Source: Paenibacillus arenilitoris (GTDB taxonomy: Bacteria > Bacillota > Bacilli > Paenibacillales > Paenibacillaceae). From it: a stretch of DNA of 64,000 nucleotides. The translations under genes and the position numbers were made by a program. Of the stretch, positions 62,396-64,000 are shown in pieces. Position 1 is the first letter of the stretch. Every line of letters starts with the position of its first letter. The notes below the pieces were generated by a model. That model was not told the origin of the DNA and did not search any database. It saw nothing but the letters and a program-made list of their open reading frames with translations. The DNA is taken from contig NZ_JACXIY010000015.1 of NCBI RefSeq assembly GCF_014705655.1, positions 62,001-126,000 on the forward strand, read 5' to 3'.

Positions 62396-62860
62396 ATGAC
62401 TGCATACGGAGATTGGGTCATTATGCTGGTTGCCGGCATCGTGCTGGCGATTTGGATGTTCAGAGCCTTTTATCGATGGCTGCATGCGCCGGCAAGCGTC
62501 AATCGCCTGAAGCTCGGCAAGGGCGGCGAACTCGATCCGAACGACGAGAATGTCCGGCTATTGGAAGAAGCGGGATTCGAAGTAACTTCGGGCAAGCATC
62601 TCGTTCCGATCCCGATCGAGCTCGACGGCGTGCCGCTCGGCAAGGGGAGCCGGCTGTACATCGACTACATCGCCGAGAAGGATAACCGGATCTACGTCGT
62701 GAAGACGGCACGGGACCGGATGCCGATGGACTGGACGGCAAGCGGAGTAAGGGACCGATTGCTCGTATACGCGCTGCTGCTGCCGGAATGCACGGGCGTA
62801 TTGTTCGTCGACGCCAAGGATAAAGTCATTCGCACGATTACGTTTCACCTATCTGACTAA
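62396..62860 (+). CDS. Membrane-anchored protein, possibly degenerate PD-(D/E)XK fold
   Basis: 154 residues. One N-terminal hydrophobic helix (about 8-22) and a soluble domain. The segment around Asp90 (LYIDYIAEKDNRIYVVKTAR) followed by a VRDRLLVYALLLP helix (118-130) resembles the core of PD-(D/E)XK nuclease-like domains, where Asp is followed about ten residues later by Glu-x-Lys. Here the Glu position is Val101 and Lys is Lys103, so it is probably inactive. GGGGG precedes ATG 62396. It lies just before argR. The fold is a guess from pattern only. Confidence 0.65.
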   Translation: MTAYGDWVIMLVAGIVLAIWMFRAFYRWLHAPASVNRLKLGKGGELDPNDENVRLLEEAGFEVTSGKHLVPIPIELDGVPLGKGSRLYIDYIAEKDNRIYVVKTARDRMPMDWTASGVRDRLLVYALLLPECTGVLFVDAKDKVIRTITFHLSD

Positions 62861-62878
62861 TCGCTATGGAGGGTTGTT

Positions 62879-63331
62879 ATGAAAGGGATCCGTCAATACC
62901 GGATTAAGGAGATTATTTCGAACCACGAAATCGAGACGCAGGAGGAGCTCGTCGAGGCGCTGAGGGCGACGGGCATGCAGGTGACGCAAGCAACCGTCTC
63001 TCGCGATATGAAGGAATTAATGCTCATCAAGGTTCCGTCGGGAGAAGGGAAGTATTTCTATTCCTTGCCTCAGGACAATCAAAAGCAAAATCCGATTCAC
63101 AAATTGAAGAGAGCGCTGCTCGACCATTTCGTACATATCGATTACACGGACAATTTGGTCGTCATGAAATGTTTGCCCGGTACGGCGAACGCCATCGGGG
63201 CGCTTGTCGACAACATGGAATGGTCGGAAGTAATGGGCACGATATGCGGCGACGACACGATCCTAATGATTTGCCGTTCGAAGGCGCAAAGCGCCGAAGT
63301 CGTGGAACGTCTGCTCGAGTTACTGAATTAG
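62879..63331 (+). CDS. argR: Arginine repressor ArgR/AhrC
   Basis: 150 residues. The winged-helix N-domain (about 1-65: IRQYRIKEIISNHEIETQEE and GMQVTQATVSRDMKELMLIK) is followed by the arginine-binding hexamerisation domain with GTANAIGALVDNMEW and TICGDDTILMICRS. GGAGGGTTGTT precedes ATG 62879. ArgR-recN adjacency is conserved in Bacilli. It starts 18 bases after the membrane-protein gene. Confidence 0.97.
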   Translation: MKGIRQYRIKEIISNHEIETQEELVEALRATGMQVTQATVSRDMKELMLIKVPSGEGKYFYSLPQDNQKQNPIHKLKRALLDHFVHIDYTDNLVVMKCLPGTANAIGALVDNMEWSEVMGTICGDDTILMICRSKAQSAEVVERLLELLN

Positions 63332-63347
63332 GGAGGAGTTACAGGCC

Positions 63348-64000
63348 ATGCTGCGTGAGTTATCGATACGGAATTTAGCGGTAATCGAAGAGGTGAACGT
63401 TTCGTTCCATAACGGATTTCATGTGTTGACCGGAGAGACGGGTGCCGGCAAATCGATTTTGATCGATGCGTTAAGCTTGGTCGTCGGCGGCAGAGGCTCC
63501 GCCGACATGGTGCGCTACGGCTGCGACAAGGCCGAGATGGAAGCGATGTTCGATTTGGCGGCGGAACATCCGGTATGGCAGGTGCTCGCGAAGCTCGGCG
63601 TCAACGCCTCCCCGGAAGAAATGCTCGTCATCAGGCGCGAGCTATCGGCGACCGGCAAGAGCGGCAGCCGCGTCAACGGACAGCTCGTCACGATGACGAT
63701 GCTGCGAGAAATCGGCGAATGCCTCGTCAATATCCACGGCCAGCACGAGCATCAATCGCTGCTTCGAACCGAGCAGCATCTGGAATGGCTCGACCTGTTC
63801 GCGGGGGATTTGCTCATCGAGCGAAAGCATCATTATCGGGACGTATTCAATGAGCTGCAGCAGATCAAAGCTTCCTTGCGAGAGCTGGAGCAATCATCCA
63901 GGCAAAACGTGCAAATGCTCGATTTGTACCGGTTTCAAATCGAAGAAATATCGGCGGCGAAGCTGAAGCCCGGCGAAGACGAATTACTTGCCGAGGAGCG
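63348..64000 (+). CDS. recN: DNA repair protein RecN, N-terminal part (cut by window end)
   Basis: SMC-like ATPase for double-strand break repair. The frame from ATG 63348 is open to the last base. MLRELSIRNLAVIEEVNVSF and the Walker A loop LTGETGAGKSILIDALSL (about 27-44) are clear, with NGQLVTMTMLREIGECLVNI and IHGQHEHQSLL following. A coiled coil begins at about residue 150. GGGAGGAG lies before the start. Gene order argR-recN supports it. The rest lies outside the window. Confidence 0.95.
   Translation, partial: MLRELSIRNLAVIEEVNVSFHNGFHVLTGETGAGKSILIDALSLVVGGRGSADMVRYGCDKAEMEAMFDLAAEHPVWQVLAKLGVNASPEEMLVIRRELSATGKSGSRVNGQLVTMTMLREIGECLVNIHGQHEHQSLLRTEQHLEWLDLFAGDLLIERKHHYRDVFNELQQIKASLRELEQSSRQNVQMLDLYRFQIEEISAAKLKPGEDELLAEE

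Overview
The window is a stretch of a low-to-moderate-GC Gram-positive, endospore-forming chromosome. The best fit is Paenibacillaceae (Paenibacillus or a close relative). Sporulation and germination genes (the complete spoIIIA operon, gerP genes, a yjcZ-type gene, a sporulenol-synthase-type cyclase, comA/comB) lie among Bacillus-like housekeeping clusters (dnaG-rpoD-trmK-yqfO; yqhQ-yqhR-aroQ-yqhT-efp; accB-accC-yqhY-nusB-folD-xseA-xseB-ispA-dxs-tlyA-argR-recN). By eye the sequence is richer in G+C than Bacillus subtilis, which produces many long antisense shadow frames. No insertion sequence, prophage, tRNA, 16S/23S rRNA or CRISPR array was seen. This is a vertically inherited chromosome segment rather than an island.

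Layout. 1-4.7 kb: end of dnaG, rpoD, a membrane protein, trmK, a Nif3-family gene and the RNase P RNA, which looks class A rather than the B. subtilis class B. 4.7-15.9 kb: a secreted subtilase with a sensor-like N-terminal region, small DUF genes, a small alarmone synthetase, an ABC ATPase overlapping a membrane-anchored alpha/beta hydrolase, the RNA polymerase recycling factor HelD, and a PAS-PAS-HTH regulator divergent from a tiny double zinc-knuckle protein with a perfect palindrome between them. 15.9-23.7 kb: a glycogen operon glgB-glgC-glgD-glgA ending in a GH15 glucoamylase-type gene. 23.8-29.7 kb: sporulenol-type cyclase, YeiH-type exporter, a yjcZ-type gene, gerP genes A-E (no gerPF in place), and an Hsp20-type gene.

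29.8-39.8 kb: two mini membrane proteins, zur-yidD, a methionine T-box and metG, the zinc uptake operon znuA-znuC-znuB behind a near-perfect promoter and a Zur-like operator, ccdA, mntR, then yqhQ and yqhR. 39.8-46.0 kb: aroQ, an M24 peptidase, efp, an aspartate kinase, a DUF441 gene, the comA-comB sulfolactate pair and yqhV. 46.1-51.7 kb: spoIIIAA-AH behind a sigma-E-like promoter. 51.9-64.0 kb: accB-accC, the Asp23/AmaP/DUF2273 envelope cluster, nusB, folD, xseAB, ispA, dxs, tlyA, an unknown membrane protein, argR and the start of recN, which runs off the window. By synteny spoIVB and spo0A would be expected next.

How the genes work together. Several blocks form logical units: zinc sensing and uptake (zur, Zur box, znuACB), glycogen build-up and breakdown in one transcript, mother-cell sporulation functions (spoIIIA channel, sulfolactate, sporulenol, GerP coat permeability), and early isoprenoid supply (dxs, ispA). 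No large unknown system stands out. The least explained units are the ATPase-hydrolase pair (8.76-11.83 kb), the PAS-PAS-HTH/zinc-knuckle divergon (14.4-15.8 kb), the sensor-subtilase (4.7-6.6 kb) and the possibly degenerate nuclease-fold membrane protein at 62.4 kb.
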